Below are positions 54,527 to 63,528 of a stretch of 64,000 bases of DNA, in pieces. Source of the stretch: Citrobacter braakii (lineage in GTDB: Bacteria; Pseudomonadota; Gammaproteobacteria; Enterobacterales; Enterobacteriaceae); NCBI RefSeq assembly GCF_002075345.1, contig NZ_NAEW01000003.1:62001-126000 (forward strand). The letters run 5' to 3'. The position numbers were made by a program, and so were the translations under genes. The notes below the pieces were generated by a model. The model was not told where the DNA came from. It worked only from the letters and a program-made list of their open reading frames with translations, and searched no databases. Position 1 is the first letter of the stretch, and each line of letters opens with the position of its first letter.

Positions 54527-55153
54527 TTACGAGTCGTGATTTACTAGAGGAGTGAGATGTTGCGCCATCCAGTCGGCAATAAACGGCTGGGCGTCACGGT
54601 TAGGATGAATACCATCATCCTGCATCCACTGGGGTTTCAGATAAACCTCTTCCATAAAAAAGGGCAGCAGAGGTATATCAAACTCTTTGGCGAGTTTTGG
54701 ATAAATCGCGCTAAAGCTTTCATTATAACGGCGACCGTAGTTTGCCGGCAGACGAATTTGCATCAGCAGCGGTTCGGCATTTGCTGCTTTCACATCCTGC
54801 AGAATCGTGCGCAGGGTTTGTTCGGTTTGCGCAGGCGCAAAACCGCGCAGACCGTCGTTGCCGCCAAGTTCGACCAGCACCCAGCGCGGCTGGTGCTGCT
54901 TCAGTAATGCAGGCAGACGGGCCAGACCCTGCTGCGAGGTGTCGCCGCTAATACTGGCATTCACCACCGGCGTTTTGGTTTGCCATTTATCATTAAGTAG
55001 CGCAGGCCACGCGGCGCTGGCGGACATACGGTATCCGGCGCTCAGGCTGTCACCCAGAATTAATAACGTGTCCGCTGCGGCGGCGCGGAAAGTTAACAGG
55101 ACCAGGAACAGGAAAGGCCAATGCCAGCGGAAAACATTGTTGAAGTTCATCAT
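54527..55153 (-). CDS. tesA: Acyl-CoA thioesterase I / lysophospholipase L1 TesA
   Basis: The 208-residue periplasmic enzyme has a signal peptide (to about residue 26, RAAA) and the GDSL-hydrolase blocks LILGDSLSAGYR, GGNDG and DGIHPN with the Asp-His pair. It hydrolyses acyl-CoA and lysophospholipids. I start it at MMNFNNVFRWHW (55153); the longer frame to 55183 is out of keeping with the known protein. The start overlaps the divergent ybbA start by 33 bases. Confidence 0.96.
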   Translation of the reverse strand: MMNFNNVFRWHWPFLFLVLLTFRAAAADTLLILGDSLSAGYRMSASAAWPALLNDKWQTKTPVVNASISGDTSQQGLARLPALLKQHQPRWVLVELGGNDGLRGFAPAQTEQTLRTILQDVKAANAEPLLMQIRLPANYGRRYNESFSAIYPKLAKEFDIPLLPFFMEEVYLKPQWMQDDGIHPNRDAQPFIADWMAQHLTPLVNHDS

Positions 55154-55807
55154 CTTAAGAAATCCGTCGGTCAGGGTGATCATGAGCTATCCATCCTTAC
55201 CGGAGTTGAACTGGTTGTCAAACGCGCCGAGACCATTGCGCTGATTGGCGAGTCGGGTTCAGGAAAATCCACACTGCTGGCGATCCTCGCCGGGCTGGAC
55301 GATGGCACCAGCGGTGAAGTCAGCCTGGTGGGGCAGGCGCTGCACACCATGGATGAAGAAGCCCGGGCACAGCTGCGGGCGCGACACGTGGGTTTTGTCT
55401 TCCAGTCATTCATGTTAATTCCGACCCTTAACGCGCTGGAAAACGTCGAGTTGCCCGCGTTGTTGCGCGGCGAAAACAGCGGAAAAAGTCGCGACGGGGC
55501 AAAAACGTTGCTGGAGCAACTGGGGCTGGGAAAACGTCTTGATCATCTTCCGGCCCAGCTTTCCGGTGGGGAGCAGCAGCGCGTGGCGCTGGCGCGGGCG
55601 TTTAACGGTCGTCCTGACGTGCTGTTTGCCGATGAACCGACGGGCAATCTGGACCGCCAGACCGGAGACAAAATCGCCGACCTGCTGTTTTCTCTGAACC
55701 GGGAACATGGCACCACCCTGATTCTGGTGACCCATGATTCTCAACTGGCGGCGCGTTGCGATCGGCGTTTACGCCTGGTGAACGGACAGTTGCAGGAGGA
55801 GGCATGA
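55121..55807 (+). CDS. ybbA: ABC transporter ATP-binding protein YbbA
   Basis: The 228-residue ATPase is of the LolD/MacB type with Walker A GESGSGKST (residues 43-51), signature LSGGEQQR and Walker B LFADEPTGNLD. It works with the permease YbbP, whose ATG overlaps its stop (ATGA). A putative lipid or lipoprotein-related exporter; the pair is close to TesA in all relatives. Its 5' end overlaps the divergent tesA start by 33 bases. Confidence 0.94.
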   Translation: MPAENIVEVHHLKKSVGQGDHELSILTGVELVVKRAETIALIGESGSGKSTLLAILAGLDDGTSGEVSLVGQALHTMDEEARAQLRARHVGFVFQSFMLIPTLNALENVELPALLRGENSGKSRDGAKTLLEQLGLGKRLDHLPAQLSGGEQQRVALARAFNGRPDVLFADEPTGNLDRQTGDKIADLLFSLNREHGTTLILVTHDSQLAARCDRRLRLVNGQLQEEA

Positions 55808-58218
55808 TTGCACGCTGGTTCTGGCGCGAATGGCGCTCGCCTTCATTACTGATTGTCTGGCTGGCGCTGAGCCTGGCCGTGGCCTGCGTGCTGGCGCTGG
55901 GCAATATCAGCGATCGTATGGAAAAGGGGCTGAGCCAGCAAAGCCGTGAGTTTATGGCGGGAGATCGGTCGCTGCAAAGTTCGCGTACCGTGCCGAAAGC
56001 GTGGATTGACGAGGCGCGACAGCGTGGCCTGAAAGTGGGCGAACAGCTGACCTTTGCCACTATGACCTTTGCCCGGGATACGCCGCAGTTGGCGAACGTC
56101 AAAGCGGTGGATGATGTGTATCCGATGTATGGCACGTTGCAAACCAATCCGCCGGGACTGAAACCTCAGCCAGGCTCGGTACTGCTGGCTCCGCGTCTGA
56201 TGGCGTTGCTGAACTTAAAAATCGGTGATTCCATCGACGTGGGTGATGCCACGCTGCGCATCGCCGGGGAAGTGGTGCAGGAGCCGGACGCCGGTTTCAA
56301 TCCGTTCCAGATAGCGCCGCGCCTGATGATGAACATGGCGGATGTCGAAAAAACGGCGGCGGTCCAGCCGGGGAGCCGTGTGACCTGGCGCTATAAATTT
56401 GGCGGGACACCGCAGCAACTGGAAGCCTATGAAAAATGGCTGCTCCCGCAGTTAAAGCCTGAACAGCGCTGGTATGGGCTGGAGCAGGATGAAGGGGCGC
56501 TGGGGAAATCACTGGAGCGTTCGCAACAGTTCCTGCTGCTGTCGGCGCTGCTAACCCTGCTGCTGGCGGTCGCTGCGGTTGCCGTGGCGATGAGCCATTA
56601 CTGCCGCAGTCGTTACGATCTGGTGGCTATTCTGAAAACCCTTGGCGCGGGCAGAGCACAGTTGCGCAGGCTGATTGTTGGTCAATGGCTGATGGTGCTG
56701 GCGCTGTCTGGCGTGACCGGAGGGTTATTCGGGCTGTTGTTTGAACGCGTGCTGGTGGTATTACTTAAGCCGGTACTGCCCGGCGAACTGCCGCCTGCCA
56801 GTCCCTGGCCGTGGCTATGGGCATTAGGCACCATGACGGTCATTTCTCTGCTGGTGGGGTTACGCCCTTACCGTTTGCTGCTGGCGACTCAGCCAGTGCG
56901 GGTACTGCGCCGTGACGTGGTGGCAAACATCTGGCCGCTGAAGTTTTATTTGCCGGTGGTATTGATAGTCGTGATTGCCCTGCTCGCCGGACTGATGGGC
57001 GGAAGTCCGCTGCTGTGGGCCGTGCTGGCCGGAGCGGTAGTGCTGGCGCTTTTGTGCGGGGTGCTCGGCTGGATGCTGCTCAACGTGCTGCGTGGCCTGA
57101 CGCTCACCTCGCTGCCGCTGCGTTTAGCGGTCAGTCGGCTGTTGCGCCAGCCGTGGTCAACGCTCAGTCAGCTGTCGGCATTTTCGCTTTCCTTTATGTT
57201 GCTGGCGCTGCTGCTGGTACTGCGTGGCGACCTGCTCGACCGCTGGCAGCAGCAAATGCCGCCGGAAAGCCCGAACTATTTTCTCATCAACATTGCCACC
57301 GAACAGGTGGTTCCACTCAAGGCTTTCCTGGCTGAGCATCAGGTGATCCCGGAATCGTTCTATCCGATTGTGCGGGCGCGTCTGACGGCTATAAATGAGA
57401 AGCCGACCGAAGGCAATCACGATGAGGCGCTGAACCGTGAGCTTAATCTGACCTGGCAGGATACCCGACCGGATCATAACCCGATCGTTGCCGGAAGCTG
57501 GCCGCCAAAAGCGGGCGAAGTCTCGATGGAAGAGGGGCTGGCGAAACGGCTGAACGTCAAGCTTGGCGATCGGGTGACCTTTATGGGCGATACCCAGGAT
57601 TTCAGCGCCACGGTCAGCAGTCTGCGCAAAGTGGACTGGGAAAGCCTGCGCCCCAACTTCTTCTTTATCTTTCCCTCCGGCGCGCTGGACGCTCAGCCGC
57701 AAAGCTGGTTAACCAGCTTTCGCTGGGAGAACGGCAACGGCATGCTGACGCAGCTTAACCGCGAATTCCCGACTATCAGCCTGCTGGATATTGGCGCAAT
57801 CCTCAAACAGGTGAGCCAGGTGCTGGAGCAGGTGAGCCGGGCACTGGAGGTGATGGTGGTGCTGGTTACCGCTTGCGGTATGTTGCTGCTATTGGCGCAG
57901 GTCCAGGTCGGAATGCGTCAGCGTCATCAGGAACTGGTGGTCTGGCGCACGCTGGGCGCGGGTAAGAAGCTGCTGCGTACCACGCTATGGTGCGAGTTCG
58001 CCATGCTCGGGATGGTCGCCGGACTGGTGGCTGCCATCGGCGCGGAAACCGCACTGGCGGTGCTGCAAACCCGAGTGTTTGATTTTCCGTGGGAGCCAGA
58101 CTGGCGACTGTGGGTCGTGTTGCCGCTTTGTGGGGCATTGTTGCTCTCGTTATGCGGCGGATGGCTCGGTTCACGTCTGCTAAAAGGCAAAGCGCTGTTC
58201 CGTCAATTCAGTAGTTAA
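55804..58218 (+). CDS. ybbP: ABC transporter permease YbbP (FtsX-like)
   Basis: The 804-residue permease has an N-terminal membrane segment and a periplasmic domain. Two FtsX-type clusters of membrane helices follow (about 255-430 and 680-800, with a second group in the middle). It starts at an ATG overlapping the ybbA stop. It belongs to the large FtsX family that includes LolC/E and MacB relatives. The substrate is unknown. A clear terminator follows. Confidence 0.92.
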   Translation: MIARWFWREWRSPSLLIVWLALSLAVACVLALGNISDRMEKGLSQQSREFMAGDRSLQSSRTVPKAWIDEARQRGLKVGEQLTFATMTFARDTPQLANVKAVDDVYPMYGTLQTNPPGLKPQPGSVLLAPRLMALLNLKIGDSIDVGDATLRIAGEVVQEPDAGFNPFQIAPRLMMNMADVEKTAAVQPGSRVTWRYKFGGTPQQLEAYEKWLLPQLKPEQRWYGLEQDEGALGKSLERSQQFLLLSALLTLLLAVAAVAVAMSHYCRSRYDLVAILKTLGAGRAQLRRLIVGQWLMVLALSGVTGGLFGLLFERVLVVLLKPVLPGELPPASPWPWLWALGTMTVISLLVGLRPYRLLLATQPVRVLRRDVVANIWPLKFYLPVVLIVVIALLAGLMGGSPLLWAVLAGAVVLALLCGVLGWMLLNVLRGLTLTSLPLRLAVSRLLRQPWSTLSQLSAFSLSFMLLALLLVLRGDLLDRWQQQMPPESPNYFLINIATEQVVPLKAFLAEHQVIPESFYPIVRARLTAINEKPTEGNHDEALNRELNLTWQDTRPDHNPIVAGSWPPKAGEVSMEEGLAKRLNVKLGDRVTFMGDTQDFSATVSSLRKVDWESLRPNFFFIFPSGALDAQPQSWLTSFRWENGNGMLTQLNREFPTISLLDIGAILKQVSQVLEQVSRALEVMVVLVTACGMLLLLAQVQVGMRQRHQELVVWRTLGAGKKLLRTTLWCEFAMLGMVAGLVAAIGAETALAVLQTRVFDFPWEPDWRLWVVLPLCGALLLSLCGGWLGSRLLKGKALFRQFSS

Positions 58219-58236
58219 TTCATATTCGTGATGATT

Positions 58237-58268
58237 ACGCACCGGTTTTTTAAATCGGTGCGTTTTTT
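58237..58268 (+). terminator. Intrinsic terminator after ybbP
   Basis: ACGCACCG and CGGTGCGT form a perfect eight-pair stem around an 11-base loop, followed by TTTTTT. It lies 18 bases after the ybbP stop. Confidence 0.9.
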
Positions 58269-58404
58269 ATCTATGTAGCACAAATTGATAACTCATTGAT
58301 ATTTAACAGCACAGAACAATAAAAACCCGACAACACGAGTGTATTAATAAACGTTAATATTTGTATGCTGAATAATTGGCAGGCTATCTATCAAGGTACA
58401 AATA

Positions 58405-59538
58405 ATGACTATAAAAAAAACGGCGCTGGCGGTATCGATCGGCGCAGCAGTGGCATTAACGACGTTCGCCTCCCAGGCGGAAATCACGGTCCTGAAACAA
58501 GATCCACAGGCGGGCAACCCGCTGAGCCGTCTTAACTTCACCATTGGCGGGAGTATTCGTCCGCAGTTCCAGAATATGGCCGGTGATGATGGTAAGAATG
58601 GCTACAAACGTAATGGTTTCGACGGCGGGACGCGTTTCCGCTTCGCCGCTGATTACTATCTGTTTGATGACATCAGCTGGGTGAGTTATTACGAGCTGGG
58701 CGTTAACTTCCCGGCAATGTTCAACTGGGATAATCACTATGCTAACGGCGCCAACGATACCACGCGTCGTATGTTGTACACCGGTCTGAAGAGCGCGACC
58801 TGGGGTACGCTGACCTTCGGTCAACAGAACAGCATTTACTATGATGTGGTTGGTGCGAAAACGGATATCTGGGACTACGACATGATCGGTCAGGCACCAG
58901 GTAACGGTATCAATGGCGACTATGACGGTTCCTATCGTACGCGTAAATCACTGAAGTATAAGAAAACGGTTGGCGATGTTGATCTCTACGCGTCTTATCT
59001 GTTCAGTGATGATTACAACCCGAACAACGGTCTGCGCTACAAGCGTAAAGGCGGTGGCTCGCTGGGTGTGGATTATCACATCACCGATGACCTGACCTGG
59101 GGTACGGCGTGGAACTACACCCGCGCGGAAATGCGTGGCGACACCAGCAAAACCTACGATCAAAACATCGTCGGTACCGCGCTGAGCTGGAAACCGGACA
59201 ACTGGACCTTCTCGATGGGCGGCGGTTGGTATCAAAACTTCATGACCACCAAAAAAGTCTCTGTTAACGATTACTTTGCCGGTGATGCCTGGGGTCTGGA
59301 ATACTTCGCGGGTTACACCTTCCCGGTTGGTCAGTATGCGCTGAAATCCGTTCAACCCTACGTTATGGGCGACCGTATTGAATACGTGAATGGTCGTAAC
59401 TACCTGCGTACCGACAATGGTGTGGGTATCAGCTTCCAGCTGGACTACGGTTTCCGTGTGGATTACGAACACGTCTTCACCTCCAGCACCGACAATCTGG
59501 GTGATATGAACCTGGTTCGTCTGCGTTACGACTTCTAA
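58405..59538 (+). CDS. Outer membrane porin, unnamed
   Basis: The 377-residue protein has a signal peptide (to AssQA, about residue 24) and a beta-barrel pattern rich in aromatic-alternating strands, ending in Phe (RLRYDF), the usual outer-membrane signal. It resembles general or substrate-specific Gram-negative porins, but does not look like OmpC or OmpF. Conserved pieces are FTIGGSIRPQFQNMAGDD and LKSATWGTLTFGQQNSIYYD. The gene sits between ybbP and sfbA with its own terminator. I have no substrate to propose. Confidence 0.8.
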   Translation: MTIKKTALAVSIGAAVALTTFASQAEITVLKQDPQAGNPLSRLNFTIGGSIRPQFQNMAGDDGKNGYKRNGFDGGTRFRFAADYYLFDDISWVSYYELGVNFPAMFNWDNHYANGANDTTRRMLYTGLKSATWGTLTFGQQNSIYYDVVGAKTDIWDYDMIGQAPGNGINGDYDGSYRTRKSLKYKKTVGDVDLYASYLFSDDYNPNNGLRYKRKGGGSLGVDYHITDDLTWGTAWNYTRAEMRGDTSKTYDQNIVGTALSWKPDNWTFSMGGGWYQNFMTTKKVSVNDYFAGDAWGLEYFAGYTFPVGQYALKSVQPYVMGDRIEYVNGRNYLRTDNGVGISFQLDYGFRVDYEHVFTSSTDNLGDMNLVRLRYDF

Positions 59539-59553
59539 GTCAATTTCCCTGCC

Positions 59554-59587
59554 AAAACCGGGTAACCAGAAGGTTATCCGGTTTTTT
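59554..59587 (+). terminator. Intrinsic terminator after the porin gene
   Basis: AAAACCGGGTAACC pairs with GGTTATCCGGTTTT (one mismatch) around the four-base loop AGAA, followed by T residues. It starts 15 bases after the porin stop. Confidence 0.88.
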
Positions 59588-59705
59588 ACTATCCTTTGCT
59601 GAAAAACACATTAGTACCTTCAACGTACATTCAACGACATATCCCGCAACATCATGAAATAATTTCAAGGACAGCAGGTTGTGATCTGTGTCATGTTAAC
59701 AATCA

Positions 59706-59719
59706 GCCTGTTAACAGGC
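59706..59719. promoter_or_regulatory. Perfect palindrome upstream of sfbA
   Basis: GCCTGTTAACAGGC is a perfect 14-base palindrome 64 bases before the sfbA start. A second hairpin, ACGCCG with CGGCGT (59731-59748), follows. One or both may be a regulatory site, but no known operator is matched. Confidence 0.4.
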
Positions 59720-59783
59720 CAACAAGAACAACGCCGCAAGAACGGCGTGAGACATGACACCACAACGTTAAAATGGAGAAATT

Positions 59784-60614
59784 ATGGGATTGCGTCAGAG
59801 TTTACGCGTCGCGACCGGAGCGCTGTTACTGGCCTGTGGATTACAACTTGCTCATGCGAACAGTGACCCGCATACCATCGTGTTTGGCGTCGCACCTGGT
59901 CCGTACGGCGATATGGTGAAACAGGCCATTGCCCCTACGCTGAAAGAGAAAGGCTATAAGGTAGTGGTGCGCGAATTCAGCGACTACGTGCAGCCGAACA
60001 TGGCGCTTTCCAACGGCAGTATTGATGCCAACTTGTTCCAGCACTCGCTCTACTTTGACAAATTCACCGCTGATAAAGGACTGAAGCTGAGCAAGCTGAT
60101 TGTGGTCCCGACGGCCGGGATGGGTTTTTACTCACATAAAATCAAAAGCCTGGATGAGTTAAAAAAAGGGGATGTGATCACGCTTTCCAATGATCCAACC
60201 AATCTGGCTCGCGGTCTGCGTTTCCTGCAGTCTATTGGCCTTATTACCATCAAAGACACTATCGATCCGACTAAAGCCTCTGAGCGCGATATCGCCAGCA
60301 ACCCGAAAGGGCTGGTGTTTAAACCGCTGGAAGCGGCACAACTGCCGCGTACCCTGGACGGTGTGACCGGCGCGCTGGTCAACGGTAACTTTGCTGTGGC
60401 GGCAAAACTGGATCTCGCCAGTGCCATCAAGCAAGAGCATCTTGACGAAAATCTGAAAAATATCATAGCGGTACGCAGTGAAGATGCAGATAAACCGTTC
60501 GCGAAAGATATTGTGGCGGCGGTGAAATCTCCGGCTTATCGCGCGGTGATCGACGATCCGCAAAATATTTACAGCGCCTTCCAGAAACCGGAATGGATGT
60601 CGGCAGCCCAATAA
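59784..60614 (+). CDS. sfbA: MetQ-family ABC substrate-binding protein SfbA
   Basis: The 276-residue protein has a signal with a possible lipobox (LLAC, Cys18) or a cleavage after AHA (about residue 25). The NlpA/MetQ fold follows, with VFGVAPGPYGDMVKQAIAP and the SDYVQPNMALSNGSIDANLFQH segment. It is the binding component of the sfbABC transporter; Salmonella annotation calls it an iron-binding lipoprotein, while the fold is that of D/L-methionine binders. It is the first gene of the operon. Confidence 0.85.
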   Translation: MGLRQSLRVATGALLLACGLQLAHANSDPHTIVFGVAPGPYGDMVKQAIAPTLKEKGYKVVVREFSDYVQPNMALSNGSIDANLFQHSLYFDKFTADKGLKLSKLIVVPTAGMGFYSHKIKSLDELKKGDVITLSNDPTNLARGLRFLQSIGLITIKDTIDPTKASERDIASNPKGLVFKPLEAAQLPRTLDGVTGALVNGNFAVAAKLDLASAIKQEHLDENLKNIIAVRSEDADKPFAKDIVAAVKSPAYRAVIDDPQNIYSAFQKPEWMSAAQ

Positions 60615-60676
60615 TCGCTGCGCACAAGGTTAACAGGGGCAGCGGCGACTGCCCTTTTCGCATTTCTGAGGTGGCT

Positions 60677-61693
60677 ATGATTGAGATAGAAAAGGTTTGC
60701 GTGGATTTTAGCGCAGGCCGTGGACCATCAACCCGGGCGGTTGATGACGTCAGCTTGCGCATAGGCGCAGGCGAGATATTTGGCATTGTCGGGACCAGCG
60801 GCGCGGGGAAAAGTACGCTGCTGCGCACCCTGAACGCCTTAACGCGACCAAGCCTGGGAAGCGTAAAGGTTAACGGCGTAGAAATTTCCGCGCTGGAAGG
60901 GGCGCAACTACGTAAAGCCCGTCAGCGTATTGGGATGATTTTTCAGCATTTTAATCTGATGCATACCCGTACCGTGGCGCAAAACGTCGCTTTCAGCCTG
61001 AAAGCTGCCGGATGGGAGCGCAGTAAAATTGGCCCACGCGTCAGCGAAATCCTGACGCTGGTGGGGCTGTCTGACAAGGCGAACCGCTTTCCTGTGCAGC
61101 TCAGCGGCGGGCAAAAGCAGCGCGTTGGTATTGCCCGTGCGATTGCCAATCACCCGGATGTGCTGCTGTGTGATGAACCGACCTCTGCGCTGGATCTGGA
61201 AACGTCGGCCACTATTCTGGCATTGCTTAAGCAGATCAACCAACAGCTGGGGATCACGATCGTGCTGATCACTCACGAGATGAACGTGATCAAATCGATT
61301 TGCGATCGTGTGGCGGTGATGTCCGGCGGCAAGGTGGTGGAGTCCGGTGAGGTGTTTGAGGTTTTTGCTCACCCGCAGCACGCTTTCACGCAGCAACTGG
61401 TGTCGCATACCCTCAATCTGACGCTACCCGAACGCTTGCGCCAGCATTTGCCTGGCCAGTTGCTGAAAATTCTGTTCATCGGCGATTCGGCGGAACAGCC
61501 GGTGTTGTCAGAAGTCGCGGTTAAATTTGGTGTGGCGGTGAACATTCTGCACGGCAAAATTGAATATATCGGCGAGCGTGCGCTGGGGATTCTGGTGGTG
61601 CAACTGACCGCGCCGCATAACCCTTCTGCGGTGGATGTCGCCGTGGAGCATATTCGTCAACGCACGGCACAGGTGGAGGTGATTCGTGGATGA
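60677..61693 (+). CDS. sfbB: MetN-like ABC transporter ATPase SfbB
   Basis: The 338-residue ATPase has Walker A GTSGAGKST, the signature LSGGQKQR and Walker [15 protein letters not shown]-terminal NIL (ACT-like) domain follows (about residues 265-338, with AVNILHGKIEYIGERALGILVVQL). That domain is the methionine-sensing regulatory domain of MetN. I start it at the ATG at 60677 (MIEIEKVCVDF). It overlaps sfbC by eight bases. Family features point to methionine or a related small molecule rather than iron. Confidence 0.88.
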   Translation: MIEIEKVCVDFSAGRGPSTRAVDDVSLRIGAGEIFGIVGTSGAGKSTLLRTLNALTRPSLGSVKVNGVEISALEGAQLRKARQRIGMIFQHFNLMHTRTVAQNVAFSLKAAGWERSKIGPRVSEILTLVGLSDKANRFPVQLSGGQKQRVGIARAIANHPDVLLCDEPTSALDLETSATILALLKQINQQLGITIVLITHEMNVIKSICDRVAVMSGGKVVESGEVFEVFAHPQHAFTQQLVSHTLNLTLPERLRQHLPGQLLKILFIGDSAEQPVLSEVAVKFGVAVNILHGKIEYIGERALGILVVQLTAPHNPSAVDVAVEHIRQRTAQVEVIRG

Positions 61694-62345
61694 TTTATTG
61701 CCTGATTTGACGCTGGCGTTTAATGAAACCTTTCAGATGCTAAGCATCTCTACGGTGCTGGCGATTATTGGCGGTCTGCCGCTCGGTTTTCTTATTTTCG
61801 TCACCGACCGGCATTTATTCTGGCAAAACCGTTTTGTGTATCTGCTCAGCTCCGTGCTGGTGAATATCATCCGTTCGGTGCCGTTTGTGATCCTGCTGGT
61901 GCTGCTGCTGCCGCTCACCCAGTTTTTACTCGGAAATACCATTGGGCCGATTGCGGCCTCGGTCCCGCTCTCGGTGGCGGCAATCGCTTTTTATGCCCGT
62001 CTGGTCGACAGCGCACTGCGTGAAGTCGATAAAGGCATTATTGAAGCGGCGGAAGCCTTTGGCGCCAGCCCGATGCGTATCATCTGCACCGTTCTGTTAC
62101 CTGAAGCGAGCGCGGGTCTGCTGCGTGGGTTGACGATAACGCTGGTGAGTCTGATCGGTTACTCCGCGATGGCTGGAATCGTTGGCGGCGGTGGGGTAGG
62201 CGACCTGGCGATTCGCTTTGGTTATTACCGCTATGAAACCCAGGTCATGATCGTCACCGTGGTGGCGCTGATTATTCTGGTGCAGGTCGTTCAGGTGCTG
62301 GGCGACTGGCTGGCGAAACGCGCGGATAAGCGCGACAGACACTGA
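61686..62345 (+). CDS. sfbC: MetI-like ABC transporter permease SfbC
   Basis: The 219-residue permease has five membrane helices and the MetI-type coupling segment EAAEAFGASPMRIICTVLLPEA. SLIGYSAMAGIVGGGGVGDLAIRFGYYRY is also highly typical of MetI. It completes the transporter with SfbA and SfbB. It ends one base before the convergent mnmH stop. The symbol is from synteny with Salmonella. Confidence 0.88.
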   Translation: MDDLLPDLTLAFNETFQMLSISTVLAIIGGLPLGFLIFVTDRHLFWQNRFVYLLSSVLVNIIRSVPFVILLVLLLPLTQFLLGNTIGPIAASVPLSVAAIAFYARLVDSALREVDKGIIEAAEAFGASPMRIICTVLLPEASAGLLRGLTITLVSLIGYSAMAGIVGGGGVGDLAIRFGYYRYETQVMIVTVVALIILVQVVQVLGDWLAKRADKRDRH

Positions 62346-63431
62346 TCACTGTGCGTTAAGCCAGTCGGCAGCGTCCTGCCATGTGCCGCGAAAGACGACT
62401 TTCGCGGCTTTCTTTTCCAGTTGATAACGATACATCGGGTCGTAATACTCGTTGAGCAACGGTACCAGCCAGCCCATATGGGCGTCGGTACTGCCCGTCG
62501 CTTGCTGTTCGCGCAGAGCCACGTCGAGCAGGGCGGTCAGCTCGGCAAAACGTTGTAAACCCAGACGGCGGCGAATAGCAAACAGGCCGTGGTGCAGATA
62601 CTCGCTATACTCCTGCCAGCCCTGACTCTCGCCATAAGCATGGGTAAAATCGTGGTGCATCCGCACGAAATACTCTTCACGCAGTCGCTCCAGACGACGC
62701 TCAAAAGGATCGTCCACCACTGCAATAGATGCCTGGGTCATGCGTTCACGCAGGCACTCAGGCAGATGATTAGCCCCGATCATGCGGCCTTCATCTTCCA
62801 GTACCCACAGACGCAGATCCTGACGGCTGTCGGTTCTGAGCATTTCGACCGCCAGCAGGTTTTCAAAACTCGCCTGACTCAACTGCGGTTCAACGGTGCG
62901 ACCAAACGAGGAACCGCGATGGTGCGCCAGACCTTCGAGATCCACGCCGTTCGGCTGCTGTTGCACCAGCTGCGTTTTACCGTTCCCGGTACAGCCGCCA
63001 ATTAAGACGATCGGCTTTTGCACTAATTCTTCCGTCAGCTGAATCGCCGCCTGACGCAGGGCTTTGTAGCCGCCGTGTATCAGCGGGTAGTCAATCCCGG
63101 ACTCGTGTAGCCACTGCTGCACAATGTGCGAACGCTGACCGCCGCGCGCGCAGCATAAATAACCCGCAGGATTTTGACGACAGGCATCCAGCCAGGCCTT
63201 CATACGTTGTTGGCGAGTCTCGCCGCAGACCAGTTGATGGCCGAGCGTGAGGGCTGCCTCGGGTCCCTGACGTTTATAACAGGTACCCACGGCGGCACGT
63301 TCGTCATCGTTCATTAGGGGAAGGTTGATTGCGCCCGGCATTGCGCCTTGCAGAAATTCGACGGGGGCGCGTACATCGATTATAGGCGTACCAGCGAGCA
63401 AAATTGCGCGATAGTCCGTTCCATCGTTCAT
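62346..63431 (-). CDS. mnmH: tRNA 2-selenouridine synthase (SelU)
   Basis: The 361-residue enzyme has an N-terminal rhodanese domain with the catalytic Cys94 in [10 protein letters not shown] (Cys97 in E. coli numbering). A P-loop follows ([11 protein letters not shown], about residue 144) and then a C-terminal domain. It converts 2-thiouridine at the tRNA wobble base to selenouridine through a geranyl intermediate. It is full length. It lies between sfbC and purK, on the purK strand. Confidence 0.95.
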   Translation of the reverse strand: MNDGTDYRAILLAGTPIIDVRAPVEFLQGAMPGAINLPLMNDDERAAVGTCYKRQGPEAALTLGHQLVCGETRQQRMKAWLDACRQNPAGYLCCARGGQRSHIVQQWLHESGIDYPLIHGGYKALRQAAIQLTEELVQKPIVLIGGCTGNGKTQLVQQQPNGVDLEGLAHHRGSSFGRTVEPQLSQASFENLLAVEMLRTDSRQDLRLWVLEDEGRMIGANHLPECLRERMTQASIAVVDDPFERRLERLREEYFVRMHHDFTHAYGESQGWQEYSEYLHHGLFAIRRRLGLQRFAELTALLDVALREQQATGSTDAHMGWLVPLLNEYYDPMYRYQLEKKAAKVVFRGTWQDAADWLNAQ

Positions 63432-63528
63432 GTGTGATCCTGAAAATACAAAAACAGCAATGGAGGGGATTTTACGCGCCAGAGGAGGGGCCGGGGAAGG
63501 ATAAAATCAAATCCCCGGCATTAATGGC

